From positions 1-17,785 of the forward strand of contig DATKMP010000035.1 in the NCBI GenBank assembly GCA_035541775.1: DNA of 17,785 nt. Reading direction: 5' to 3'. The DNA comes from DATKMP01 sp035541775. Its GTDB lineage: Bacteria; Bacteroidota; Ignavibacteria; UBA10030. A program made the translations under genes and the position numbers. The notes under the pieces are model-generated. The model did no database searches. It worked only from the letters and a program-made list of their open reading frames with translations, and was not told the origin of the DNA. Below, in pieces: positions 1-8,347 of the stretch (its first letter is position 1; each line of letters starts with the position of its first letter).

Positions 1-699
1 CAAGCGCTGTTGGATGCCGGCTTTGCGATTGTCACACCGAACCATCGTTCCAGCAACGATGCAAAATTTCCGGCACAGATCAACGACGTCAAAGCCGTCA
101 TCCGGTTTGTTCGCGGCAATGCTGCAAAGTACAATCTCGATACATCGTTTATCGGCATCACCGGATTTTCATCCGGCGGACATCTTGCATCGCTCACAGG
201 AACTTCAGGTCATATTAAAAAGTTCACTGTCGGTTCTGCAACGATGGATTTAGAAGGAACCGTCGGGCATTACACGAATTTTTGCAGTTCAGTGGATGCT
301 GTTGTCGATTGGTTTGGCCCCACGAATTTTCTTGCGATGGATTCCTGCGGATGCAAGATGGTGCACAATGCACCAAATTCTCCCGAAGCGAATCTTCTCG
401 GCGTCCCGATTCAAAACAATAAAGACAAATGTGCTTTGGCAAATCCTATGACGTATATTGATCCCACCGATCCGCCGTTCCTTCTTCTTCACGGCGATAA
501 AGATCCGTTAGTGCCGCATTGTGAAAGCGAGATGTTCTACAAAGCATTGCAAAAAGCCGGAGTTGCAAGCGAGTTTGTGCTTGTTCCCGGCGCACAACAT
601 GGTCCGGGTTTATTTGAAGAGAAATATTATAAAATGATGACAGATTTCTTTCTATCGAAATATAAAAAACATAAAGGTTGTGAAAAAAAAATAATATGA
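1..699 (+). CDS. Alpha/beta-hydrolase esterase (BD-FAE-like), 5' truncated
   Basis: The reading frame is open from base 1, so the start and any signal peptide lie outside the window; 232 residues are visible. It is a serine esterase of the alpha/beta-hydrolase fold. The nucleophile elbow is G-F-S-S-G-G (serine codon near 169-171), the acid is in H-G-D-K-D-P-L-V-P, and the histidine is in A-Q-H-G-P-G near the C-terminus. The segment S-S-V-D-A-V-V-D-W-F-G-P-T-N is shared with the next gene and, from memory, is typical of the Bacteroidota BD-FAE-type carbohydrate esterases. The likely role is removing acetyl or feruloyl groups from hemicellulose outside the cytoplasm; the actual acyl group cannot be read from sequence. 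Its TGA overlaps the ATG of the next gene (ATGA at 696-699), which implies translational coupling. It is an old tandem paralogue: protein similarity to the next gene is strong but the DNA has diverged at silent sites. Confidence 0.85.
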   Translation, partial: QALLDAGFAIVTPNHRSSNDAKFPAQINDVKAVIRFVRGNAAKYNLDTSFIGITGFSSGGHLASLTGTSGHIKKFTVGSATMDLEGTVGHYTNFCSSVDAVVDWFGPTNFLAMDSCGCKMVHNAPNSPEANLLGVPIQNNKDKCALANPMTYIDPTDPPFLLLHGDKDPLVPHCESEMFYKALQKAGVASEFVLVPGAQHGPGLFEEKYYKMMTDFFLSKYKKHKGCEKKII

Positions 700-1616
700 A
701 ACGATTTTCTATCTTCCTTTCTATCTTTTTGTATGTTACGTGCTATGGCCAGCATTATTCAAAATGCTGGAAAGATATTAATTATGCCGGTGATACATTA
801 AAATATCATCGTCTCGATATTTATGTGCCCAAAGTACAAAAAGCAAGTTATCCGGTTGTTATTTCGATTTACGGTAGCGCATGGATGGCCAACAATATGA
901 AAGGATCCGATCTTTCAACCATCGGCAATGCGATGCTCGATGCAGGATTTATTGTCGTGACACCGAACCACCGATCAAGTATGGATGCAAAATTTCCTGC
1001 AGCAATGCATGACATCAAAGCCGTGATCCGATTTGTCCGCGCTCACGCTGCACAATATTCTATCGATACCAATTTTGTCGGAATCACCGGAAGTTCATCC
1101 GGCGGCAATATGGCTGCTATGGCGGGCACATCCAGATTTGCCCATTCGTACACCATCGATTCGACAACGATAGACATTGAAGGCACACTTGGTCAATGTA
1201 CCGCGTTCAGCAGTTCGGTCGATGCCGTTGTCGATTGGTTCGGCCCGACCAATATGCTGGTGATGGATTCATGCGGCGGAACAATGTTCACGCACAACGC
1301 AGCGAATTCCCCGGCATCGATGTATATCGGCGGACCCATCCAGGAACATAAAGCAAAAACATTACTCTCCAGCCCGATGACGTACATCGATCCAAGCGAT
1401 CCGCCGTTTCTTATTTTCCACGGAGACAAAGACAATGTCGTTCCTCATTGTCAAAGCGAATTATTGTATCAGGCATTGCAAAAAGCACACGTACCGAGTC
1501 AGTTTGTGTTAGTACCCAATGGAGGGCATGGTCCCGGCACACAGGTAAAACAATATTTAGATATGATGGTGGACTTTTTTGTGAAAGAATATCATAAGAA
1601 AGAAAATATCAAATGA
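696..1616 (+). CDS. Secreted alpha/beta-hydrolase esterase (BD-FAE-like), paralogue of the upstream gene
   Basis: This 306-residue protein has an N-terminal signal peptide (about 1-19, ending C-Y-G-Q), so it is exported. The triad can be read directly: S134 in G-S-S-S-G, D246 in H-G-D-K-D-N-V-V-P, and H278 in G-G-H-G-P. The strand that normally carries the oxyanion-hole H-G-G motif reads I-Y-G-S-A-W (58-63). The predicted role is a carbohydrate esterase (acetyl or feruloyl) acting on xylan side groups, based on the glycosidase neighbours rather than on a substrate-specific motif. The start at 696 is fixed by the 4-bp overlap with the upstream stop and by the signal peptide. Its own stop overlaps the next ATG in the same way (1613-1616). 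Complete triads in both copies argue for two working enzymes with divided specificity rather than a decaying duplicate. Confidence 0.88.
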   Translation: MKRFSIFLSIFLYVTCYGQHYSKCWKDINYAGDTLKYHRLDIYVPKVQKASYPVVISIYGSAWMANNMKGSDLSTIGNAMLDAGFIVVTPNHRSSMDAKFPAAMHDIKAVIRFVRAHAAQYSIDTNFVGITGSSSGGNMAAMAGTSRFAHSYTIDSTTIDIEGTLGQCTAFSSSVDAVVDWFGPTNMLVMDSCGGTMFTHNAANSPASMYIGGPIQEHKAKTLLSSPMTYIDPSDPPFLIFHGDKDNVVPHCQSELLYQALQKAHVPSQFVLVPNGGHGPGTQVKQYLDMMVDFFVKEYHKKENIK

Positions 1617-2515
1617 GAAAAATACTGTCTGTAATCATCTTCGTGCTCTGTGTATTTATGTATGCACAAGCGCAAGAAATAATAAATCTCTATCCGGATA
1701 AAATTCCGAACGCAAAAGAATCATCGGCGATTGAAACATTCACACGAGGAATGTATTCCAAAGTAACGAAACCGATGCTGGAAGCATTTCTTCCGGAAAA
1801 AGAAAAGGCAACCGGCGCTGCGGTTGTGATTTGTCCCGGAGGCGGATATGCCGTCGTGGTGTATCAAGGCGAAGGAATTCCGACAGCAAAAGAATTTGCA
1901 AAACATGGCATCGCGGCATTCGTACTGAAATATCGATTACCAAGTGATTCAACGATGATCGATAAAACTATCGGACCGCTGCAGGATGCACAGCAAGCAA
2001 TAAAATTTGTACGGGATCATGCCGATAACTTTGGAATTGATAAAAATAAAATCGGCATTATGGGATTTTCTGCAGGAGGACATCTCGCTTCGACAGCTGC
2101 TACACATTTTCAACATCCGTTCATCGATAATCCATCAAACACCAGCGTTCGTCCGGATTTTCAAATCCTTGTGTATCCCGTCATTAGCATGCAGGATAGT
2201 TTAACGCATGCCGGTTCGCGTAATAATTTATTAGGCGAACATCCTTCAAAAACAATTGTCGATGAATTTTCAAATGAAATGCAAGTCGATACAACCACAC
2301 CGCCGGCGTACATCACGCACGCAGGCGATGATAAAACGGTCGATATTGATAACAGCATCAATTATTATGAAGCGCTCCGGCATCATCGCGTTGCCGCGGA
2401 GATGCATCTTTATCCTAAAGGCGGCCACGGATTTGTTTTATTCCATCCGGCGGAAGAATGGATGGCTCCGATTTTTCAATGGATGAAAAATTCAAATTGG
2501 ATCGGAGCACATTAA
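1613..2515 (+). CDS. Secreted alpha/beta-hydrolase esterase (acetylxylan esterase-like)
   Basis: This 300-residue protein has a signal peptide of about 21 residues ending A-Q-A-Q. It belongs to the alpha/beta-hydrolase superfamily but to a different branch from the two genes before it. The oxyanion region is C-P-G-G-G-Y (around 74-79), the nucleophile is S153 in G-F-S-A-G-G, the acid is probably D240 in G-D-D-K-T-V, and the base is H272 in G-G-H-G-F. The N-terminal L-Y-P-D-K-I-P-N-A-K segment recalls secreted Bacteroidota esterases found in xylan loci, often called acetylxylan esterase or endo-xylanase-associated esterase. I infer deacetylation of xylo-oligosaccharides. It is joined to the upstream gene by an ATGA overlap, and 28 bp separate it from the GH95 gene. 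A general carboxylesterase is the main alternative. Confidence 0.85.
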   Translation: MRKILSVIIFVLCVFMYAQAQEIINLYPDKIPNAKESSAIETFTRGMYSKVTKPMLEAFLPEKEKATGAAVVICPGGGYAVVVYQGEGIPTAKEFAKHGIAAFVLKYRLPSDSTMIDKTIGPLQDAQQAIKFVRDHADNFGIDKNKIGIMGFSAGGHLASTAATHFQHPFIDNPSNTSVRPDFQILVYPVISMQDSLTHAGSRNNLLGEHPSKTIVDEFSNEMQVDTTTPPAYITHAGDDKTVDIDNSINYYEALRHHRVAAEMHLYPKGGHGFVLFHPAEEWMAPIFQWMKNSNWIGAH

Positions 2516-2543
2516 TTCCTTCAACCATCCGATAAGCTGCATT

Positions 2544-4994
2544 ATGAAACAACTTTTATTTTCTTTCCTGTTTTTTACGACACTTTGTTTTTCTCAGGAT
2601 CAGCAACTGAAGCTCTGGTATCGTCAGCCGTCAGGAAAAATATGGGAAAATGCTTTGCCCATCGGCAACGGCAAACTCGGCGCGATGGTGTACGGCAATG
2701 TCGATACGGAAACAATCCAACTGAATGAAAACACCGTCTGGAGCGGAAGTCCGAATCGAAACGACAACCCGTTAGCACTGTCATCGCTTTCCAAAATCCG
2801 TGCACTGATATTCGAAAAAAAATATAAAGAAGCGGAAGAATTAGCGAACAAAACGATTATCAGCAAAACATCGCAAGGACAGATGTTCGAACCGGTCGGA
2901 AATTTACATATTGCATTCGATGGTAATAAAAAATATTCTAACTATTATCGTGAACTCGATCTTAAACGAGCCGTCGCAAAAACAATGTACACGATCAATG
3001 GTGTCACATACACAAGAGAAGTTTTCGCATCGTTCACGAATCGCGTTATCGTGATGCGATTGACTGCGAACAAGCCGAACAGCATTTCGTTCACGGCGTT
3101 TTATTCGACACCGCAACCCAATGTAAAGATGAAAACGGAATCTGACAATCAATTAATTCTTTCGGGAACAACGATCGATCACGAAGGCGTGAAAGGAATG
3201 GTGCAATTTGAGAGCATCGCTCAAATTAAAATTGATGGCGGTACTATTTCATCGACAGATACATCGTTACTTGTGAAAAATGCGACCGAGACAACAATTT
3301 ATATTTCCATCGCAACCAACTTCAATCATTATCAAGACATCAGCGGAGATGAAAATAAACGTGCACAGGATTATTTAAACGAAGCAGTTTCTCAATCTTT
3401 TTCGGAATTAGAAGATGCACATGTCGCTGCCTATCAAAAATATTTCAAGCGAGTATCGCTCGATCTTGGAACGACCGAATCGGCGAACCTTCCAACCGAT
3501 GAACGATTAAAAAATTTCCGCACATCAAACGATCCACCGTTTGTATCATTATATTTTCAGTACGGACGTTATTTATTAATTTCTTCATCGCAGCCAGGCG
3601 GACAACCTGCAACATTGCAAGGCATTTGGAACGACAAACTCTATCCGCCGTGGGACAGCAAATACACTATCAATATCAATGCGGAAATGAATTACTGGCC
3701 TGTGGAAAAAACCAACATGCCGGAATTATACGAACCGTTTTTAACAATGGTTCAAGAGATGTCGGTGACCGGACAGGAAACTGCACGAACGATGTACGGC
3801 GCGCGCGGATGGATGGCACATCACAACACGGATATCTGGCGTGCGACCGGCGGAGTCGATGGCGCGTTTTGGGGATTATGGAATAACGGCGGCGGATGGA
3901 CCAGCCAGCATCTCTGGGATCATTTTTTATACAGCGGTGATAAAAAATATTTGGCTTCTGTGTATCCGGTACTGAAAGGCGCCGCGTTATTTTATGTCGA
4001 TTTTCTTATCGAGCATCCGCAATATCATTGGCTGGTTTCCTGTCCGGATATGTCTCCGGAAAATGCGCCCGCGGCGCATCAAGGTTCATCCATCGATGCA
4101 GGAACGACGATGAGCAATCAAATTGTGTTCGATGTCTTCAGCAATGCGATTCGAGCAGCAGAAATTTTACATCGAGATGCAGCGTTCGTCGACACGCTAA
4201 AAAATATGCGTAGTCAATTACCCCCGATGCACATCGGCCAGTACGGACAATTGCAAGAATGGTTGGACGATGTCGATGATCCCGCCGATCATCATCGCCA
4301 TATTTCTCATTTGTACGGCTTGTTCCCTTCCAATCAGATTTCTCCTTTTCGTACACCGGAATTATTCAGCGCAGCGAAGAATACGCTTCTCCAGCGCGGC
4401 GATGTTTCCACCGGATGGAGTATGGGATGGAAAGTGAATTGGTGGGCAAAAATGTTAGACGGCAATCACGCATACAAACTCATTCAGAATCAACTGACAC
4501 CTGTCGGCATCAACGAAAGCGGCGGCGGAACATACAACAATTTGTTCGATGCACATCCGCCGTTTCAAATCGATGGAAACTTCGGCTGCACTTCCGGCAT
4601 TTCGGAAATGTTGATGCAAAGCGATGCCGGCGCAATTTTTCTTCTTCCCGCATTGCCGGATGCATGGAAAGACGGAAGTGTGAAAGGCCTGCGCGCTCGT
4701 GGTGGATTTGAAATTAAATTGTTAGAATGGAATGACGGGAAAATTTCCAAGCTTGTTATCAAATCGAACTTAGGCGGCAATTGCAGAATCCGATCGTATT
4801 CACCGTTGTCAATCGAAGGCAGCACGCTGATGGTCGAAGCATCCGGCGAAAATGCAAATCCATTTTATCAAGTTCCATTAATTTCAACGCCTATCATTTC
4901 TCCCAAAATAAAATTAGAAACAATAAAGTTGGAAGAAACGTTTTTATACGATATTGAAACTGTATCTGGAAAAGAGTACACACTTATTCCCTAA
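2544..4994 (+). CDS. GH95 family alpha-L-fucosidase / alpha-L-galactosidase
   Basis: This 816-residue protein has a signal peptide ending C-F-S-Q (about 1-18). The N-terminal domain has the family signature around 33-70 (N-A-L-P-I-G-N-G-K-L-G-A-M-V-Y-G and L-N-E-N-T-V-W-S-G), followed by an (alpha/alpha)6 barrel and a C-terminal beta domain. Catalytic positions recognisable from the Bifidobacterium AfcA enzyme are N377 and N379 (T-I-N-I-N-A-E-M-N-Y-W), general acid E572 (L-Q-E-W) and D677 (Q-I-D-G-N-F-G). The H-R-H-I-S-H-L-Y-G-L-F-P segment (584-595) is also typical. GH95 enzymes are inverting and remove terminal alpha-L-fucose or alpha-L-galactose. With GH43, GH3 and esterase neighbours and no xyloglucan enzymes in view, L-galactose on complex arabinoxylan is the more attractive substrate, as for a GH95 in a Bacteroides ovatus xylan locus. 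Fucose on other glycans is not excluded. All key residues are present and the length is normal. Confidence 0.93.
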   Translation: MKQLLFSFLFFTTLCFSQDQQLKLWYRQPSGKIWENALPIGNGKLGAMVYGNVDTETIQLNENTVWSGSPNRNDNPLALSSLSKIRALIFEKKYKEAEELANKTIISKTSQGQMFEPVGNLHIAFDGNKKYSNYYRELDLKRAVAKTMYTINGVTYTREVFASFTNRVIVMRLTANKPNSISFTAFYSTPQPNVKMKTESDNQLILSGTTIDHEGVKGMVQFESIAQIKIDGGTISSTDTSLLVKNATETTIYISIATNFNHYQDISGDENKRAQDYLNEAVSQSFSELEDAHVAAYQKYFKRVSLDLGTTESANLPTDERLKNFRTSNDPPFVSLYFQYGRYLLISSSQPGGQPATLQGIWNDKLYPPWDSKYTININAEMNYWPVEKTNMPELYEPFLTMVQEMSVTGQETARTMYGARGWMAHHNTDIWRATGGVDGAFWGLWNNGGGWTSQHLWDHFLYSGDKKYLASVYPVLKGAALFYVDFLIEHPQYHWLVSCPDMSPENAPAAHQGSSIDAGTTMSNQIVFDVFSNAIRAAEILHRDAAFVDTLKNMRSQLPPMHIGQYGQLQEWLDDVDDPADHHRHISHLYGLFPSNQISPFRTPELFSAAKNTLLQRGDVSTGWSMGWKVNWWAKMLDGNHAYKLIQNQLTPVGINESGGGTYNNLFDAHPPFQIDGNFGCTSGISEMLMQSDAGAIFLLPALPDAWKDGSVKGLRARGGFEIKLLEWNDGKISKLVIKSNLGGNCRIRSYSPLSIEGSTLMVEASGENANPFYQVPLISTPIISPKIKLETIKLEETFLYDIETVSGKEYTLIP

Positions 4995-5030
4995 TAATTA
5001 ATCGTTGTTTCATGTTTTAAAATTTGTAAA

Positions 5031-6380
5031 ATGAAAAAAAATGTTTTCACGTTGATCATCGCTGCATCGATTGTTATCATCACAAACAATAATTCATTTG
5101 CACAAAATCCTATCATCCGCGATCAATTTTCTGCCGATCCATCGGCAAGAGTATTTGGAGATAGCGTGTACTTGTACCCTTCGCACGATATTCTTCCTGT
5201 CGAAGGAGCCAGCCGTCCCGGATGGTTTTGCATGGAAGATTATCATGTGTTTTCATCCGGCAATCTAACGGATTGGGTCGATCACGGTGTCATCGTAAGC
5301 CAGACGTCCGTTCCGTGGACGAACCCAAAAGCATTTTCCATGTGGGCGCCGGATTGTATTTATCGAAACGGAAAATATTATTTTTATTTTCCTGCTCCGG
5401 CAAAGGACACAACAATTTTAGGAAGAGGATTCCGAATTGGCGTGGCGATTGCTGATAAACCCACTGGACCATTTGCACCATTAGAAAATCCAATTCAAAA
5501 TGTTCGCGGAGTGGATCCTAATCCGTTTATCGATCATAATGGTCAGGCATATTTATTTTGGTCGATGGGAAAAATTTATGCTGCGAAGCTTAAAGAAAAC
5601 ATGACGGAACTTGCGTCTGAACCGATCTCTATTCAGGGATTACCGGAGAAGGGATTGAAGGAAGGCCCGTTTATGTTCGAGCGCAACGGCATTTATTATT
5701 TAACGTACCCGCACGTGGAACATACCACCGAACGGCTTGAATATGCGATGAGCGACAATCCTTTAGGCCCTTTTAAGGTTGCAGGCGTACTGATGGACGA
5801 ATCGCCGAATTGCTGGACAAACCACCATTCCATTGTCGAATTCAAACATCAATGGTATCTATTTTATCATCAGAATGATTATTCGCCGCACTTCGATAAA
5901 AACAGATCGGTAAGAATCGACAGTTTATTTTTTAATGATGACGGCACGATCCGAAAAGTCACACCTACTCTGCGCGGCGTTGGGGTAACCGAAGCATCGG
6001 AGAAAATTCAAATCGATCGGTACAGTAAAATAAGTGAGCAAGGTGCTTCAGTTGATTTTCTTGACACGTTGAATCGATTTGAAGGATGGAAAACCATTTT
6101 TAATTCCGCAAATGCATGGATTCAATACGATGCCGTAGATTTTGGAAATAAAACTTATAAATCGGTAACACTTAGAACTGTATCAACAGCAGGCGGCAAA
6201 ATAGAATTGCGTTTGGATAAATCTGACGGCCCGTTAATTGCTGAAGTTGATATTCCGAAAGGAAACGATTGGGGTGTCGTTACTTTCCCTTTATCCAAAA
6301 TCGAACACGGAATTCACAACCTCATCGTGACTTCAAAAAACGATAGCGTCGTTGAAATAGACTGGATAAGTTTTAAATAA
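5031..6380 (+). CDS. GH43 glycosidase with C-terminal CBM6-like domain (arabinofuranosidase/xylosidase type)
   Basis: This 449-residue protein has a signal peptide of about 25 residues ending S-F-A-Q. Residues about 27-325 form the five-bladed propeller of GH43. The catalytic base is probably D36 (S-A-D-P-S-A-R), the pKa modulator D162 (G-V-D-P-N-P-F-I-D), and the general acid E211 (L-K-E-G-P-F). Residues about 330-449 look like a CBM6-type beta-sandwich ending in V-E-I-D-W-I-S-F, the usual closing strand of that fold. GH43 enzymes with CBM6 are usually alpha-L-arabinofuranosidases or beta-xylosidases acting on arabinoxylan, which suits the locus. I cannot assign the subfamily with confidence; the N-terminal R-D-Q-F-S-A-D-P-S pattern differs from the second GH43 in this operon. 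No good Shine-Dalgarno sequence precedes the ATG, so translation may depend on coupling. Confidence 0.9.
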   Translation: MKKNVFTLIIAASIVIITNNNSFAQNPIIRDQFSADPSARVFGDSVYLYPSHDILPVEGASRPGWFCMEDYHVFSSGNLTDWVDHGVIVSQTSVPWTNPKAFSMWAPDCIYRNGKYYFYFPAPAKDTTILGRGFRIGVAIADKPTGPFAPLENPIQNVRGVDPNPFIDHNGQAYLFWSMGKIYAAKLKENMTELASEPISIQGLPEKGLKEGPFMFERNGIYYLTYPHVEHTTERLEYAMSDNPLGPFKVAGVLMDESPNCWTNHHSIVEFKHQWYLFYHQNDYSPHFDKNRSVRIDSLFFNDDGTIRKVTPTLRGVGVTEASEKIQIDRYSKISEQGASVDFLDTLNRFEGWKTIFNSANAWIQYDAVDFGNKTYKSVTLRTVSTAGGKIELRLDKSDGPLIAEVDIPKGNDWGVVTFPLSKIEHGIHNLIVTSKNDSVVEIDWISFK

Positions 6381-6409
6381 TTTTTCAAACCCTGTTAGGA
6401 GATTTTTTT

Positions 6410-8329
6410 ATGAAGCATATGACGATTTTCATTTTTCTCTTACTATTGTTCTGTCTTGAACTTTCTTCTCAGCCATTGATCAAGCAAGCTCCCGTCGGTT
6501 TCGATTCGCTGCGCGCTGATGTGCCGCATGGAAACATTGATTCCATCACGTATCAATCGACAACAGTCGGTACTGTGCGTAAAGCAACAATCTATACGCC
6601 GCCAGGATATTCGAAAGAAAAAAAATATTCTGTGCTGTATTTGCTGCACGGTATCGGCGGCGATGAAAAAGAATGGCTGACCGGCGGAACGCCGCAGCGC
6701 ATCTTGGATAATTTATATGCAGAACAAAAAGTCGAGCCGATGATTGTCGTCATGCCGAATGGCCGTGCGATGAAAGATGATCGCGCGACAGGAAACATTA
6801 TGGAATCGGCAAAGGTCCAGGCATTCGCGACATTCGAAAAAGATTTACTCAACGATTTAATTCCCTCCATTGAAAAAACATTCCCCGTGTACACCGACCG
6901 CGAGCATCGAGCTATCGCAGGATTATCGATGGGCGGAGGACAGTCGCTGAATTTCGGATTGGGAAACTTAGATACGTTTGCTTGGATCGGAGGATTCTCC
7001 TCCGCACCGAATACAAAAACGCCGGAACTCTTAGTCCCCAATCCACAAGAAGCAAAATCGAAAATAAAGTTGCTCTGGATTTCGTGCGGCGATGATGATG
7101 GATTGATCACGTTCAGCCAGCGCACACATGAATATTTGCAGGCGCACGATGTTCCGCATATTTATTACATTCAACCCGGTGTACATGATTTTAAAGTCTG
7201 GAAAAATTCTCTCTATATGTTTTCGCAATTTCTTTTTAAAGCAGTGGATCAATCGAAATTTGCTCAATACACACTTCTTGGTACGCCGGCGCAAACCAAT
7301 GTGCGCAGGGCAAAATATCCGCAAATTCTTCCCGACAATCGTGTTGTGTTCCGCGTCAAAGCGCCGGAGGCAAAAACATTGCAACTCGATCTCGGAAAAA
7401 AATATGATATGCAGAAAGATACCGGCGGGTACTGGACGATCACAACGGACACGCTGAGCGAAGGATTTCATTATTATTCTTTGATCATCGATGGAATTGC
7501 TGTCGCCGATCCCGCAAGCGAAACATTTTACGGAATGGGCCGCATGGCAAGCGGAATTGAAATTCCGATGAAAGGCGAAAATTATTATGCGGTGAAAAAT
7601 GTTCCTCACGGCGATATCAGAATCAACCGCTACTTCTCTCCTGTCTTTAATAAGTGGCACCAGATGTACATTTATACACCGGCTGGTTACGACGACAATT
7701 CGAACGAAAAATATCCTGTTTTGTACATTCTTCACGGCGGCGGAGAAGACGAACGAGGATGGGCGACGCAGGGAAAAGCCGATTTGATTCTGGATAATTT
7801 GATTGCCGAGAAAAAAGCGAAGCCGATGATTGTCGTCATGCCGGACGGCAATGTCGATGCACCGGGATTCGGCGAGACCACTTTAAAAATGTTTGAAACA
7901 GAATTAAAACTTAGCGTAATTCCCTTCGTCGAAAAAACGTACCGTGTGAAGACCGATGCGAAGAATCGTGCGCTTGCCGGATTGTCGATGGGCGGCATTC
8001 AAACGCTCTATGCCGGATTCCATAACACGAATCTCTTTTCCTATCTTGGCATCTTCAGTTCCGGCTGGATTCTTCCGATGCAGAAAGATTTAGCCACAGC
8101 ACAATACGACTTCATTCAAAAAAATATCAACACCATCGCCGATAATATACAAGTCGTATGGATCGGTATGGGCGGCAAAGAAGATATTGCGTATCATAAT
8201 GGTCAGTTGATGCTTTCAAAATTTGATGAATTGAAATTAAAATACACGTACTATGAATATCCCGGCGGACACACTTGGCCGGTATGGCGCAATGATCTTT
8301 TTCATTTTGCGCAATTGCTGTTTCAGTAG
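6410..8329 (+). CDS. Secreted dual CE1-type esterase (two esterase-D domains around an E-set/CBM48-like module)
   Basis: This 639-residue protein has a signal peptide of about 21 residues ending L-S-S-Q. Domain 1 (about 36-278) and domain 2 (about 398-639) are both esterase-D/CE1 type. Domain 1 has L-L-H-G-I-G-G (78-84), S173 in G-L-S-M-G-G, D230 in C-G-D-D-D and H259 in G-V-H-D. Domain 2 has I-L-H-G-G-G (440-445), S526 in G-L-S-M-G-G, D592 in G-K-E-D and H621 in G-G-H-T-W. Residues about 300-395 look like the N-terminal immunoglobulin-like (E-set/CBM48-like) module that often precedes CE1 domains. A 23-bp exact DNA repeat (6735-6757 and 7821-7843) encodes K/E-P-M-I-V-V-M-P and marks the internal duplication. 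CE1 includes feruloyl and acetylxylan esterases; tandem CE1 proteins whose halves differ in activity are known from gut Bacteroidota. A strong TAGGAG ribosome-binding site precedes the ATG. Confidence 0.92.
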   Translation: MKHMTIFIFLLLLFCLELSSQPLIKQAPVGFDSLRADVPHGNIDSITYQSTTVGTVRKATIYTPPGYSKEKKYSVLYLLHGIGGDEKEWLTGGTPQRILDNLYAEQKVEPMIVVMPNGRAMKDDRATGNIMESAKVQAFATFEKDLLNDLIPSIEKTFPVYTDREHRAIAGLSMGGGQSLNFGLGNLDTFAWIGGFSSAPNTKTPELLVPNPQEAKSKIKLLWISCGDDDGLITFSQRTHEYLQAHDVPHIYYIQPGVHDFKVWKNSLYMFSQFLFKAVDQSKFAQYTLLGTPAQTNVRRAKYPQILPDNRVVFRVKAPEAKTLQLDLGKKYDMQKDTGGYWTITTDTLSEGFHYYSLIIDGIAVADPASETFYGMGRMASGIEIPMKGENYYAVKNVPHGDIRINRYFSPVFNKWHQMYIYTPAGYDDNSNEKYPVLYILHGGGEDERGWATQGKADLILDNLIAEKKAKPMIVVMPDGNVDAPGFGETTLKMFETELKLSVIPFVEKTYRVKTDAKNRALAGLSMGGIQTLYAGFHNTNLFSYLGIFSSGWILPMQKDLATAQYDFIQKNINTIADNIQVVWIGMGGKEDIAYHNGQLMLSKFDELKLKYTYYEYPGGHTWPVWRNDLFHFAQLLFQ

Positions 8330-8347
8330 AAATCCGAAGAGATAAAC

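Noticed and set aside
1..1616. Possibility that the first two esterase frames are one gene split by a frameshift
   Set aside because: Each has its own nucleophile, acid and histidine, and the second has its own signal peptide; they are tandem paralogues.
7031..7735. Minus-strand open frame (234 codons) inside the dual CE1 gene, and a similar one at 6592-7125
   Set aside because: Both are antisense to intact, recognisable CE1 domains and show no domain signature of their own.
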